A DNA stretch of 35,619 nt from Streptomyces longispororuber (GTDB lineage Bacteria > Actinomycetota > Actinomycetes > Streptomycetales > Streptomycetaceae): positions 1 through 35,619 of the forward strand of contig NZ_BNBT01000089.1 in the NCBI RefSeq assembly GCF_014656095.1, written 5' to 3'. Both the position numbers and the translations under genes were made by a program. This document shows, piece by piece, positions 22,292 to 29,276 of the stretch; position 1 is the stretch's first letter, and each line of letters opens with the position of its first letter. Below the pieces are notes generated by a model. The model did no database searches, was not told the DNA's origin, and saw nothing but the letters and a program-made list of their open reading frames with translations.

Positions 22292-22348
22292 TGGCTGGTA
22301 CCGTAGCAGGGAGGCAAGGGTCCACCGACGGGATGTGACGGAGCAGTC

Positions 22349-22972
22349 ATGGCATCGAGCGCCGCAAGGCCGAGCAGGGTGGCGAAGCTGCCGCCCCGTG
22401 AGCGCATCCTCGATGCGGCGGAGGAACTCTTCCGCAGCGAGGGCATCCGCCGGGTGGGCGTGCAGGCGATCGCCGAGCGGGCCGAGACCACCAAGATGGC
22501 CATCTACCGGCACTTCGAGACCAAGGACGCCCTGGTCGCGGAGTGGCTGCGGATCGTCGCCGCCGAGTACCAAGGGGCCTTCGACCGGGTCGAGGCCGCG
22601 TACCCCGACCGGCCCCGGGAGCAGATCCTCGGCCTCGCCCGCTTCATCGCGGAGGGGCTGCCGGACGTGTCGTACCGGGGCTGCCCGTTCATCAACTCCC
22701 TAGCCGAACTGCCCGACCGCGCCCACCCCGCGCGGCAGGTCATCGAGGAACACAAGGCCCTGCAGACCCGCAGGCTGGTCGGCATGTGCGCCGCGGCAGG
22801 CCTCGCGGACCCCGAACAGGCCGCGGCGGAGATCACGTTCGTCCTCGAAGGCGCACAGGTCAGCACGCAGAACGGCAGCATCGACCGGACCGGGGAGCGG
22901 CTACTGAGGATCGTCGAGGGGATCGTGGCCCGGCACCGCGCCCCCGGAGCCGACGGCGGGGAGGCCGGCTGA
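22349..22972 (+). CDS. TetR-family regulator
   Basis: A 207-aa TetR regulator. The HTH is at about 17-65: PRERILDAAEELFRSEGIRRVGVQAIAERAETTKMAIYRHFETKDALVAEWLR. The ligand domain has YRGCPFINSLAELPDRAHPARQVIEEHK, a stretch common in TetR members that control detoxification enzymes. ATG22349 has a modest ribosome site (GGAGCAG). It is divergent from the amidase gene, with the 34-bp palindrome covering both promoters, so autorepression and repression of the amidase are the simplest model. Confidence 0.92.
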   Translation: MASSAARPSRVAKLPPRERILDAAEELFRSEGIRRVGVQAIAERAETTKMAIYRHFETKDALVAEWLRIVAAEYQGAFDRVEAAYPDRPREQILGLARFIAEGLPDVSYRGCPFINSLAELPDRAHPARQVIEEHKALQTRRLVGMCAAAGLADPEQAAAEITFVLEGAQVSTQNGSIDRTGERLLRIVEGIVARHRAPGADGGEAG

Positions 22973-22990
22973 CCGCGCCGCGGCCCAGCA

Positions 22991-23039
22991 CGCCCCGGCC
23001 CCCGTGTCCAGGCGGCCGCACCGTGGACCGGCCGGGGCG
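22991..23039 (+). terminator. Long hairpin after TetR gene
   Basis: CGCCCCGGCC (22991-23000) is fully complementary to GGCCGGGGCG (23030-23039), and GTCCA/TGGAC extends the pairing inside. Confidence 0.55.
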
Positions 23040-23093
23040 GGTGGTGATCTTCGTCGCGGTCGGCGGGGCCCGGCCGCGCCTAGGGTGCTGTCC

Positions 23094-23843
23094 GTGGACA
23101 GACACATAGGTTTCGAGCGGCTGCACAACTTTCGTGATCTGGGCGGGTATACGGGTGCGGACGGGCGTGCGGTGCGGTGGGGGCGGGTGTATCGGGCGGA
23201 CTCGCTGGGGAAGTTGCGGGGCGCCGACTGGGAGCGGTTTCTCGGGCTCGGCGTGCGCACGGTCATCGACCTGCGCTATCCCTGGGAGATCGAGGGGAAG
23301 GGCCGGGTGCCGGAGCACGCGTCGTTCGGATATCACAACCTGAGCGTCGAGCACCGCCCGTACGACCAGGCGGCGTTGGGCCCCGACGTGCAGGCCGGGC
23401 CCTATCTCGCCGAGCGCTACCTGGAGGTCGCCGAGGACGGCGTGAAGGAGCTGCGCCGGGCGCTTGAGGTGATCGCCGACGCCGGGGCGGGGCCCGTGGT
23501 GTTCCACTGCGCGTCCGGCAAGGACCGCACCGGACTGCTCGCCGCGCTGGTCCTGAGCCTGTGCGGGGTCGACGAGGCGGACATCGTCGAGGACTTCGCC
23601 CTCACCGGCCTGGCCAGTGAGCGGCTCCTGGCCGACTGGCGGGCCGCCCACCCGGGCCGCGCGCCGGTCTGGCCGGACTACGGGCGGGCGCCCGCGGAGG
23701 TGATGCGGCTCTTCCTCGCCGGGATCGCCGAGCGGTACGGGTCCCTGCCGGGGTACGCCGCCGCGCGCCTGGGCGTGGACGGGGAGCTGGTCGCCGCGCT
23801 GCGGGCCGCGCTCCTGGAGGAGCCGGGCGGGGCCGGGGCCTGA
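23094..23843 (+). CDS. Tyrosine phosphatase (PTP/DSP-like, bacterial lipid-tyrosine type)
   Basis: A 249-aa cysteine phosphatase of the bacterial tyrosine-phosphatase (Y_phosphatase3, MptpB-like) group. It has the family start FERLHNFRDLGGYTGADGRAVRWGRVYRADSLGKL, then VRTVIDLRYPWEIE and the P-loop HCASGKDRTG with nucleophile C139 and R145. The lysine inside the P-loop (SGKDR) is the mark of this group, which acts on phosphotyrosine, phosphoserine or phosphoinositides. GTG23094 has no ribosome site but lies 7-8 nt after TAGGGT (23081-23086), so the message is probably leaderless. Its stop is only 11 bp from that of a second, oppositely oriented phosphatase gene. Confidence 0.9.
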   Translation: MDRHIGFERLHNFRDLGGYTGADGRAVRWGRVYRADSLGKLRGADWERFLGLGVRTVIDLRYPWEIEGKGRVPEHASFGYHNLSVEHRPYDQAALGPDVQAGPYLAERYLEVAEDGVKELRRALEVIADAGAGPVVFHCASGKDRTGLLAALVLSLCGVDEADIVEDFALTGLASERLLADWRAAHPGRAPVWPDYGRAPAEVMRLFLAGIAERYGSLPGYAAARLGVDGELVAALRAALLEEPGGAGA

Positions 23844-23855
23844 CCGGAGCCGCCC
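23825..23855. terminator. Hairpin overlapping two convergent stop codons
   Basis: GGGCGG (23825-23830) is complementary to CCGCCC (23850-23855). The structure spans the 11-bp gap and both stop codons of the convergent phosphatase genes. Confidence 0.35.
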
Positions 23856-24703
23856 TACAGCGAGGCCTTGATGCGGCGCGGCGCGTCCGCAAGGCGGCTG
23901 ACCAGGGACACCACGTCCGGGGGCTGGCGGCTGACGTCCCGGTCGGCGCTGAGCACGTAGTAGATCTGCTCCAGCGACGGCGGGCCGACCGCGACGGTCC
24001 GCAGGGCCGCCTGGCCCGGCGTGGCCTGCCCGGTGCGGACCAGGTAGGCGGCCGTCATGGAGCCGGTGCGGCCCACGCCCGCGCCGCAGTGCACGAAGAC
24101 CGGTCCCTCGGCCTCGGCGACGACGCGCAGGAACCGGTCGACCTGCGCGCTGTCGGGCGTCTGCCCGTCGCGGACCGGCATCCGTACGACGTCGAGGCCC
24201 GCGCGTCCGGGCCGCGCCAGCTCCGCCGCGCTCAGGTCCTCGGCCCGCAGGTCCACCACGGTGTGGATGCCGTGCGCGGCGAGCGCGCGGTAACCGGCCT
24301 CGGTCGGCGCGGAGCCGCGCCACAGGCGGTCGTCGACCCGCTGGAAGTGCCGGACCCCGGACAGCTCGCGCTCGGCGCCGACGCGTTCGCCCGCCCAGGC
24401 GGACACGGCGAGGACGCCCAGGGACGCGGTGAGCCAGAAGACGGTGTAGCCGAGGACGCACAGGCCGATGAGCTTCGCGGTGCGGCGGGGGCCGGGCCGG
24501 TGGAGCCCCAGTCTGCCGCCCACGCGCGCGGCGGGCGTGGTGGTGGCTGCCGAGGCGAGGCGGGCGACGGTACGGGCGGAGGCGTCACGGACGGACGGGG
24601 CACGGGACAACAGGCGGTCACCACCAGAGGCGCGCGGTGCCGCACGCCGGACATCGGCAGGGGACGGACGGTACACGGATGCCGTCCAGGCTACCGGCGC
24701 CAT
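23855..24703 (-). CDS. Membrane-anchored dual-specificity-like phosphatase
   Basis: A 282-aa protein with an Arg/Ala-rich N-terminus, one membrane helix at about 77-103 (LIGLCVLGYTVFWLTASLGVLAVSAWAG) and a soluble phosphatase domain after it. The P-loop is HCGAGVGRTG, with C206 and R212. GIHTVVDLRAEDL and the general-acid-like D in VRDGQTPDSAQ fit the DSP/PTP-like family. It is unrelated in detail to its tail-to-tail neighbour (GAGVGR against ASGKDR). Topology predicts a single anchor; which side the domain faces is uncertain. The start is unsure: ATG24703 has a poor ribosome site, and GTG at about 24673 is an alternative. The upstream region carries a duplicated element (24741-24929). Confidence 0.78.
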   Translation of the reverse strand: MAPVAWTASVYRPSPADVRRAAPRASGGDRLLSRAPSVRDASARTVARLASAATTTPAARVGGRLGLHRPGPRRTAKLIGLCVLGYTVFWLTASLGVLAVSAWAGERVGAERELSGVRHFQRVDDRLWRGSAPTEAGYRALAAHGIHTVVDLRAEDLSAAELARPGRAGLDVVRMPVRDGQTPDSAQVDRFLRVVAEAEGPVFVHCGAGVGRTGSMTAAYLVRTGQATPGQAALRTVAVGPPSLEQIYYVLSADRDVSRQPPDVVSLVSRLADAPRRIKASL

Positions 24704-24740
24704 CCCCGCCCGGCGACCCGGTCCATGGCCCTCACGCGGC

Positions 24741-24929
24741 CCTTGCGTACGCTCATTTCCCGCTGGGCGCAGGCTAGTTGCTCGCTGCCGTCGGTAGGTC
24801 GCCCACCGGCCCGGCGACCCGGCCCACAGTTCCCACGTGCCCCTCCCCCACGCACCCCTCCCGTACGCTCACCTCCCGCGGCGCGCACGCCAGTTGCCCA
24901 GCCCTGTCCGCAGGCCGCTCACCGGCCCG
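24741..24929. repeat. Diverged tandem duplication, 116-bp offset
   Basis: 24741-24813 aligns without gaps to 24857-24929 at roughly three matches in four; the best blocks are CGTACGCTCA and CACCGGCCCG. Copy 1 is in the promoter region of the membrane phosphatase. Copy 2 begins at the stop codon of the 304-aa membrane protein. Otherwise 24704-24918 shows no gene. Confidence 0.5.
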
Positions 24930-25833
24930 CCTGTTCCACCTGGCTCTGGCCGAGGACCTGCGCGCTGGTGCGGTGTGCCGTGGCGTCGGTGAGGCAGCCG
25001 TGCAGCCGCATCACGTCGTGTTCGGAGAGGGCCGGGCGGATCACCCCGGCCCAGACGTCGCCGTCCAGGCGGGCCAGCGGGGCGTGGACGTTCAGAGCCG
25101 CCGTGGAGCGGCGGCAGCTCTCCCACAGGGCGCGGGCGGCGAGCGCCCGGGCGTGCGCGTCGCCGGTGCCGTGCACCCGTACCCGGTAGACGACGGTGGT
25201 CGCGGCGGCGCCGGTGGCCTTGCCGGGCCGGGTCTGCGTGGCATCGGACAGTGTCTCCACGAACAGCGCGAGCAGCAGCCCGGCGACCGCGACGGCACCG
25301 CCCACCACGACACCGCGCAGCACCCGGGGCCGGGGCACGGCCTCGTCGTCCTCCAACTCCGGTGTCCGGCCCCGCGGTCCGGGCGGGGCGGGGGCGGCGA
25401 GGCGGGCGAGCCGTCCGGCCAGGCGGCGCTCGGCGCCGGGCCGGACGGTGGCCGCCGAGATCTTCTGCACGACCCAGGCGACGCCCGACAGCAGGGCCCC
25501 GGCCGCCATCAGGACCGGCACGAAGACGTAGGTGCGGTGGGTGCCGTCGGAGGAGCCGGGCTCCAGCCAGCGGAACCGTACGCCCTCCTCGGCGCGGGAC
25601 TCCTGGAGGCGCCGCCACACCTCCTCGGTGCGCCGGCCGGAGTCGGCGAGCTGGCGCTCCAGGCGGCCGAGGCGGCTCAGGAGCACCGTGCACACGAGCA
25701 GCCCCTCGATGACCAGCAGGAGCATGCCGCAGATGAGGGCGCGCTGCCACTCCCAGCGCGTGAGGTAGACGACGCTGTAGGCGGCGGCAGCGGCGGCGGT
25801 CAGACCGCCGAAGACATAGCTCGCGTACTTCAT
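24919..25833 (-). CDS. Multi-pass membrane protein coupled to dikinase gene
   Basis: A 304-aa protein that I do not recognise. It has hydrophobic segments at about 5-24 and 33-52, then a charged helical stretch (SRLGRLERQLADSGRRTEEVWRRLQESRAEEG, likely coiled coil), then a third at about 103-122 (YVFVPVLMAAGALLSGVAWVV) and a fourth at about 173-195 (GVVVGGAVAVAGLLLALFVETL). The C-terminal domain of about 100 residues is soluble and contains three cysteines. ATG25833 overlaps the dikinase stop codon (ATGA), so the two are translationally coupled and probably act together. The soluble tail could face outside and sense or bind a ligand; that is inference. Confidence 0.7.
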   Translation of the reverse strand: MKYASYVFGGLTAAAAAAYSVVYLTRWEWQRALICGMLLLVIEGLLVCTVLLSRLGRLERQLADSGRRTEEVWRRLQESRAEEGVRFRWLEPGSSDGTHRTYVFVPVLMAAGALLSGVAWVVQKISAATVRPGAERRLAGRLARLAAPAPPGPRGRTPELEDDEAVPRPRVLRGVVVGGAVAVAGLLLALFVETLSDATQTRPGKATGAAATTVVYRVRVHGTGDAHARALAARALWESCRRSTAALNVHAPLARLDGDVWAGVIRPALSEHDVMRLHGCLTDATAHRTSAQVLGQSQVEQAGR

Positions 25834-28133
25834 GACGCCATCCCCTCCGTGTGGTCGGCGCCGTGCGCGCGCGGTCGCGGCGGCTCGCCGACGGCCGCCA
25901 TCCGCACGGCTTCCACGGCCCCGGTGGAACCGTCGACGGTCAGCCGGGTCCCGGCGGGGAAGCGCTCCAGGGCGTCGGGTACGCCGACGGCTGTCGGCAC
26001 CTGGTACTCGCGCGCGAGCACCGCGAGGTGCGACAGGACGCTGCCGGTCTCGGCGACCAGGCCGGTGAGCCCCGGCAGCAGCGGGGCCAGCGCCGGGTCC
26101 AGGGCCCGGACGACGAGGACCGCGAACCGGGGGCGCTCCCCGCCGCCGTGCCAGGCCGTGCCGGAGCCGAAGCCGCCGCCCGCGCCCTGGCCGTCGGCGG
26201 CGCCCCGGCGCCGGCCCGGTTCGGCCACCGGCCTGCCGTCCGCGAGGCGGAACGCGGCGGGCAGCTCGGGGCGCTGCGGCCGTGGCAGCCGCTCGGGCAG
26301 GTCGGCGGGCAGGCCCTCGCCGTCGCCCGCGGCGGTCAGCTCGGCCCAGCGCAGCAGGGCCACACGGCCCGGGTCGTCGAGGAGGTCCACGGCGGTCAGG
26401 CGGCGGGCGAGCTCGCGCACCATGCCCGCCTGCATCTCCTGCACCCAGCGGACGCGCAGCCGCAGCCCCTCCCGGGCGGGCAGCACCGCCGTGCCGCGCG
26501 GCGCCCCGGTCCAGCCGGTGCGCTCCGGCAGCGGCGGGCGCCCGCCCAGCGTGGGCGGCAGGAGCGACAGCAGGACGGGGTGGCGGGCGATGAGCCGGGC
26601 GTCGTCGGGCTCGTCCGCGCGCGCCTCGGACAGCACCGCGAGCGCCTCCCCCACGGCCGTGGCGCCCGATCCCGGGCCGAGCAGGGCACCGGCGAGCGAC
26701 TCCTGGGCGTGCAGCGCGGACAGCGCCGCACGCCCCCAGGAGACGGCGGCGAGCAGTTGGCCGCTCAGCATCTCGGCGGGGGCGGGCAGTTCGGCCAGAT
26801 ACCGGTCGACGTCGGCCGTCAGGTCGAGCGCGAGCGTCGGCAGGGTGGTGCGGACCCGGCCCATCCGCCAGGCGGCCGCGGCCCGGCGCGCCGCGGGCGC
26901 CGGGTTGAGGAACCCGAGCAGACGGTGGGCCGGCGGGGCCGCGCCGAGCAGCCTGACCGCGGCGGCGGCGCGGCCGTGGACGGTGGTCACCGGCGGCACC
27001 CGGCGCAGGCGGCGGCGCGGGGCCGCGCCCGCGATGTCCAGGGCCACCGCCAGGCCGTGCGCCATGGGCACCAGCCACAGGTCCTCCTCCAGCGGTTGCA
27101 GGACGCCGGGGAAGGTCTCGGCGACCGGCCCCGGGCCGAGCAGCCGGGCGCGGCGCGGCGGGCGCGCGGGCATCGCGGTGATGGGGCGGGTCTGGAACAG
27201 CCACAGCCGGCCGTCGGCGTCGAAGGCGAACTCGATGTCCTGCGGCCCGCCGAACTCCCGCTCGGCGTCGCGCGCGAGGCGCAGCAGCCGCAGCAGGCGG
27301 CCGCGGTCGAGGAGCCGCGCGTCGCGGGGTTCGCCCGGCTCGGTGTCGAGCAGCCTGCCGTGCCGGGTGAGGTGGTAGCGCACGCCCTGCACGCTGCCGT
27401 TCACCAGCCGGTCGGGGCCGCCGTCGACGGCGCTGACGACGATCCGGTCGCGGCGTCCGGCCATCGGGTCCGCGCCGAACAGCACGCCGCCGACGGCCGC
27501 GCGCACCATGGGCTGCACGAGCACCGCCATGGAGCCGCCCGGGGTGCCGTCCGCGTCCGCCCGCGGGGTGCGCCGCGCCGAGCGCAGCACCCGTCGTACA
27601 GCGTCCGTGAACTCGCCCCAGCCGCGCACGTCGAGCACGGTCTCGAAGAGCCCGGCGAGGGAGGAGTCGGCCGCGTCCTCGTACGCCGAGGAGGAGCGCA
27701 CGGCCAGGGGGCGCCGCCCGTCGCGGCTCAACGCCCGCCAGGCGCGCCGCAGTTCGGCCTCGCCACGGGCGCCGAGGGGGCCGTCCTCGGGGGCACCGGT
27801 GCCGGGGCCGGGGGTGTGGGGGCTCGTGTCGGTGCCTGCGGCGGTGCCGGTGCCGGTGCCGGTGCCGATACGCGGGTCGGTCCCAGTGGCGGTACGCGGG
27901 TCGGTACTGGTACGTGCGTCGGTACCGGTACGCGGGTCGGTACCGGTACGCGGGCCCCTGGCAGCGGCGGCCCCCTCCGCGGCAGGCACCAGCACGAACC
28001 CCGGCAGCACGGGCAGCCCCGCCCTGGCCGCTCGGGCCAGATGGGCGGCCTTGGCCCCCGCGGTGCGGGGGTCGCGGGCGCGTCGCGCCTCCAGCCCCAC
28101 CACGTCGAGCCGGTCCGTGTCGACCCCGGTCAT
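25830..28133 (-). CDS. PEP synthase / rifampin phosphotransferase-like dikinase
   Basis: A 767-aa protein with the PEP-synthase/pyruvate phosphate dikinase architecture. The N-terminal ATP-binding domain shows GAKAAHLARAARAGLPVLPGFVL, LAVRSSSAYEDAADSSLAGLFETVL, VLVQPMV and IEFAFDADGRLWLFQTRPIT. A diverged central helical region follows (about 340-660), then the swivelling phosphohistidine domain (LVAETGSVLSHLAVLAREYQVPTAVGVPDALE) with catalytic H702. Such enzymes pass the ATP beta-phosphate to pyruvate (PpsA) or to a drug hydroxyl (Rph). Residues 60-112 are an unusual Thr/Gly/Asp-rich loop encoded by an 18-bp minisatellite. ATG28133 is set by GAAGGAGG 7 nt upstream. No pyruvate-pathway gene is near; coupling to a membrane protein suggests a specialised kinase or resistance role. 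Confidence 0.87.
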   Translation of the reverse strand: MTGVDTDRLDVVGLEARRARDPRTAGAKAAHLARAARAGLPVLPGFVLVPAAEGAAAARGPRTGTDPRTGTDARTSTDPRTATGTDPRIGTGTGTGTAAGTDTSPHTPGPGTGAPEDGPLGARGEAELRRAWRALSRDGRRPLAVRSSSAYEDAADSSLAGLFETVLDVRGWGEFTDAVRRVLRSARRTPRADADGTPGGSMAVLVQPMVRAAVGGVLFGADPMAGRRDRIVVSAVDGGPDRLVNGSVQGVRYHLTRHGRLLDTEPGEPRDARLLDRGRLLRLLRLARDAEREFGGPQDIEFAFDADGRLWLFQTRPITAMPARPPRRARLLGPGPVAETFPGVLQPLEEDLWLVPMAHGLAVALDIAGAAPRRRLRRVPPVTTVHGRAAAAVRLLGAAPPAHRLLGFLNPAPAARRAAAAWRMGRVRTTLPTLALDLTADVDRYLAELPAPAEMLSGQLLAAVSWGRAALSALHAQESLAGALLGPGSGATAVGEALAVLSEARADEPDDARLIARHPVLLSLLPPTLGGRPPLPERTGWTGAPRGTAVLPAREGLRLRVRWVQEMQAGMVRELARRLTAVDLLDDPGRVALLRWAELTAAGDGEGLPADLPERLPRPQRPELPAAFRLADGRPVAEPGRRRGAADGQGAGGGFGSGTAWHGGGERPRFAVLVVRALDPALAPLLPGLTGLVAETGSVLSHLAVLAREYQVPTAVGVPDALERFPAGTRLTVDGSTGAVEAVRMAAVGEPPRPRAHGADHTEGMAS
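27842..27958. repeat. In-frame minisatellite inside the dikinase gene
   Basis: GGTGCC is repeated about four times (27843-27866). It is followed by units of 18 bp of the type CGCGGGTCGGTACCGGTA at 27895-27912, 27913-27930 and 27931-27948, with a 24-bp first unit (27871-27894) and a partial last one. All periods are multiples of 3, so the reading frame (GTDPRT-like hexapeptides) is preserved. Confidence 0.85.
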
Positions 28134-28204
28134 GGCCTGCCTCCTTCGCCCGACAGCACCTCTCGGGCCCAGGAATCGTCCAGCCCTTAGCACGGACGCG
28201 TGTC

Positions 28205-28235
28205 CGGGCGCCGAAGTTGAGTGCACGGGCGCCCG
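28205..28235. promoter_or_regulatory. Inverted repeat in dikinase/methyltransferase intergenic region
   Basis: CGGGCGCC (28205-28212) and GGCGCCCG (28228-28235) are perfect 8-bp arms around a 15-nt centre, about 70 bp upstream of the dikinase start. It does not match what I remember of the rifampin-associated element. Operator or chance in G+C-rich DNA. Confidence 0.25.
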
Positions 28236-28363
28236 AATCACGCCAAACCGCCCGGTGACCAGGGCGGGTGCGGCCGTGACCGAGCCGGGGCGCTGGCGGC
28301 GCGGCGGGCGGCCTGAGGAAGATGGGCCCCACCCGATGCCAGAAGATGCCAGAAGGAGCAGAC

Positions 28364-29125
28364 GTGACCAGCAGCAGGCAGTTCGACGAACTCGGCCAGA
28401 TATACGAGGAGTCCTCGGGCATGGCGTTCCGGCAGCGCCTGGAGTTCCCCACCGTGCTCGGCCACCTCGGCGACCTCGCGAGCCTGGACGTCCTCGACTT
28501 CGGCTGCGGCAGCGGTGTGTACACCCGGCTGCTCGCCCGCAGCGGCGCCCGGCGGGTCGTGGGCCTGGACGCGTCCGCGGGGATGATCGACCACTGCCGC
28601 CGCCGCGAGGAGGACGAGGGCCTCGGCGTCGAGTACGTCGCGGGGGCGCTCCCGGACCACCTGCGCGGCGCCTTCGACGTCGTGCTCGGCGTGTACGTGC
28701 TGCCGCACGCCACCACGTACGAGGAGCTGGTCGGAATGTGCCGGGACGTGGCGGCGGCGCTGCGGCCCGGCGGGCGGTTCCTGACGCTGCCCATCCACCC
28801 CGAGCTGCACCCGGACCCGGAGCACTACTACGCCCGGTACGGCTTCCGCCTTGAGGTGGGTGAGCGGCGCGACGCGGCGCCGGTGGGCTTCTCCTTCACC
28901 GTCGGGGAGCACAGCGCCGCGTTCACCGCGCGCTACTGGACCGCCGCCTCGCTGGAGAGCGCCCTGGCCGAGGCGGGGTTCGGCGCGCCGCGGTGGGAGG
29001 CGCACCGGCTGGCCGACGACCCGGGGGCCGGGCCCGACGACGACTTCTGGACGCCGTACCTGGCGCACCCGCACGCCGCGATCCTGGACGCGCGCAAGGA
29101 GCGGGAGCCCGCCGCCGGGGCCTGA
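28364..29125 (+). CDS. Class I SAM-dependent methyltransferase
   Basis: A 253-aa methyltransferase with motif I VLDFGCGSGVYTRLL (about 43-57), the acidic end of strand 2 in VVGLDASAGMID, motif II region FDVVLGVYVLPHATT and motif III ALRPGGRFLTLPI. The C-terminal substrate domain has YGFRLEVGERRDAAPVGFSFTV and WTAASLESALAEAGF, as in small-molecule (UbiE/toxoflavin-type) methyltransferases. The substrate is unknown. GTG28364 has AGAAGGAG at 5 nt; an in-frame start 14 codons earlier lacks one. It diverges from the dikinase gene and ends before a strong two-way terminator. Confidence 0.88.
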   Translation: MTSSRQFDELGQIYEESSGMAFRQRLEFPTVLGHLGDLASLDVLDFGCGSGVYTRLLARSGARRVVGLDASAGMIDHCRRREEDEGLGVEYVAGALPDHLRGAFDVVLGVYVLPHATTYEELVGMCRDVAAALRPGGRFLTLPIHPELHPDPEHYYARYGFRLEVGERRDAAPVGFSFTVGEHSAAFTARYWTAASLESALAEAGFGAPRWEAHRLADDPGAGPDDDFWTPYLAHPHAAILDARKEREPAAGA

Positions 29126-29197
29126 CCCCGGCCGGCCCGGGGACCCGCGTGAGCCCCCGGGCAAGGAGGCCCCCGGCCGAGGCGGCCCGCAGACGCC

Positions 29198-29232
29198 GGC
29201 GGCCCGGTGACCGAGGAGGTCACCGGGCCGCC
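29198..29232. terminator. Bidirectional terminator
   Basis: A perfect 14-bp stem (GGCGGCCCGGTGAC / GTCACCGGGCCGCC) with a 7-nt loop, between the convergent methyltransferase and MMPL genes. Confidence 0.85.
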
Positions 29233-29276
29233 GGGCCGTTGCGCCGGGCCGGGGGCGTGCCCCCGGCCGGGGTGGG

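Noticed and set aside
28134..28363. Rifampin-associated element upstream of the dikinase gene
   Set aside because: The inverted repeat present (CGGGCGCC / GGCGCCCG) does not match the element as I remember it, so rifamycin inactivation cannot be claimed from it.
24919..28794. A 1291-codon minus-strand frame joining the membrane protein, the dikinase region and the methyltransferase antisense
   Set aside because: Only its last 304 codons are real (the membrane protein). The rest overlaps the dikinase in another frame and is low complexity.
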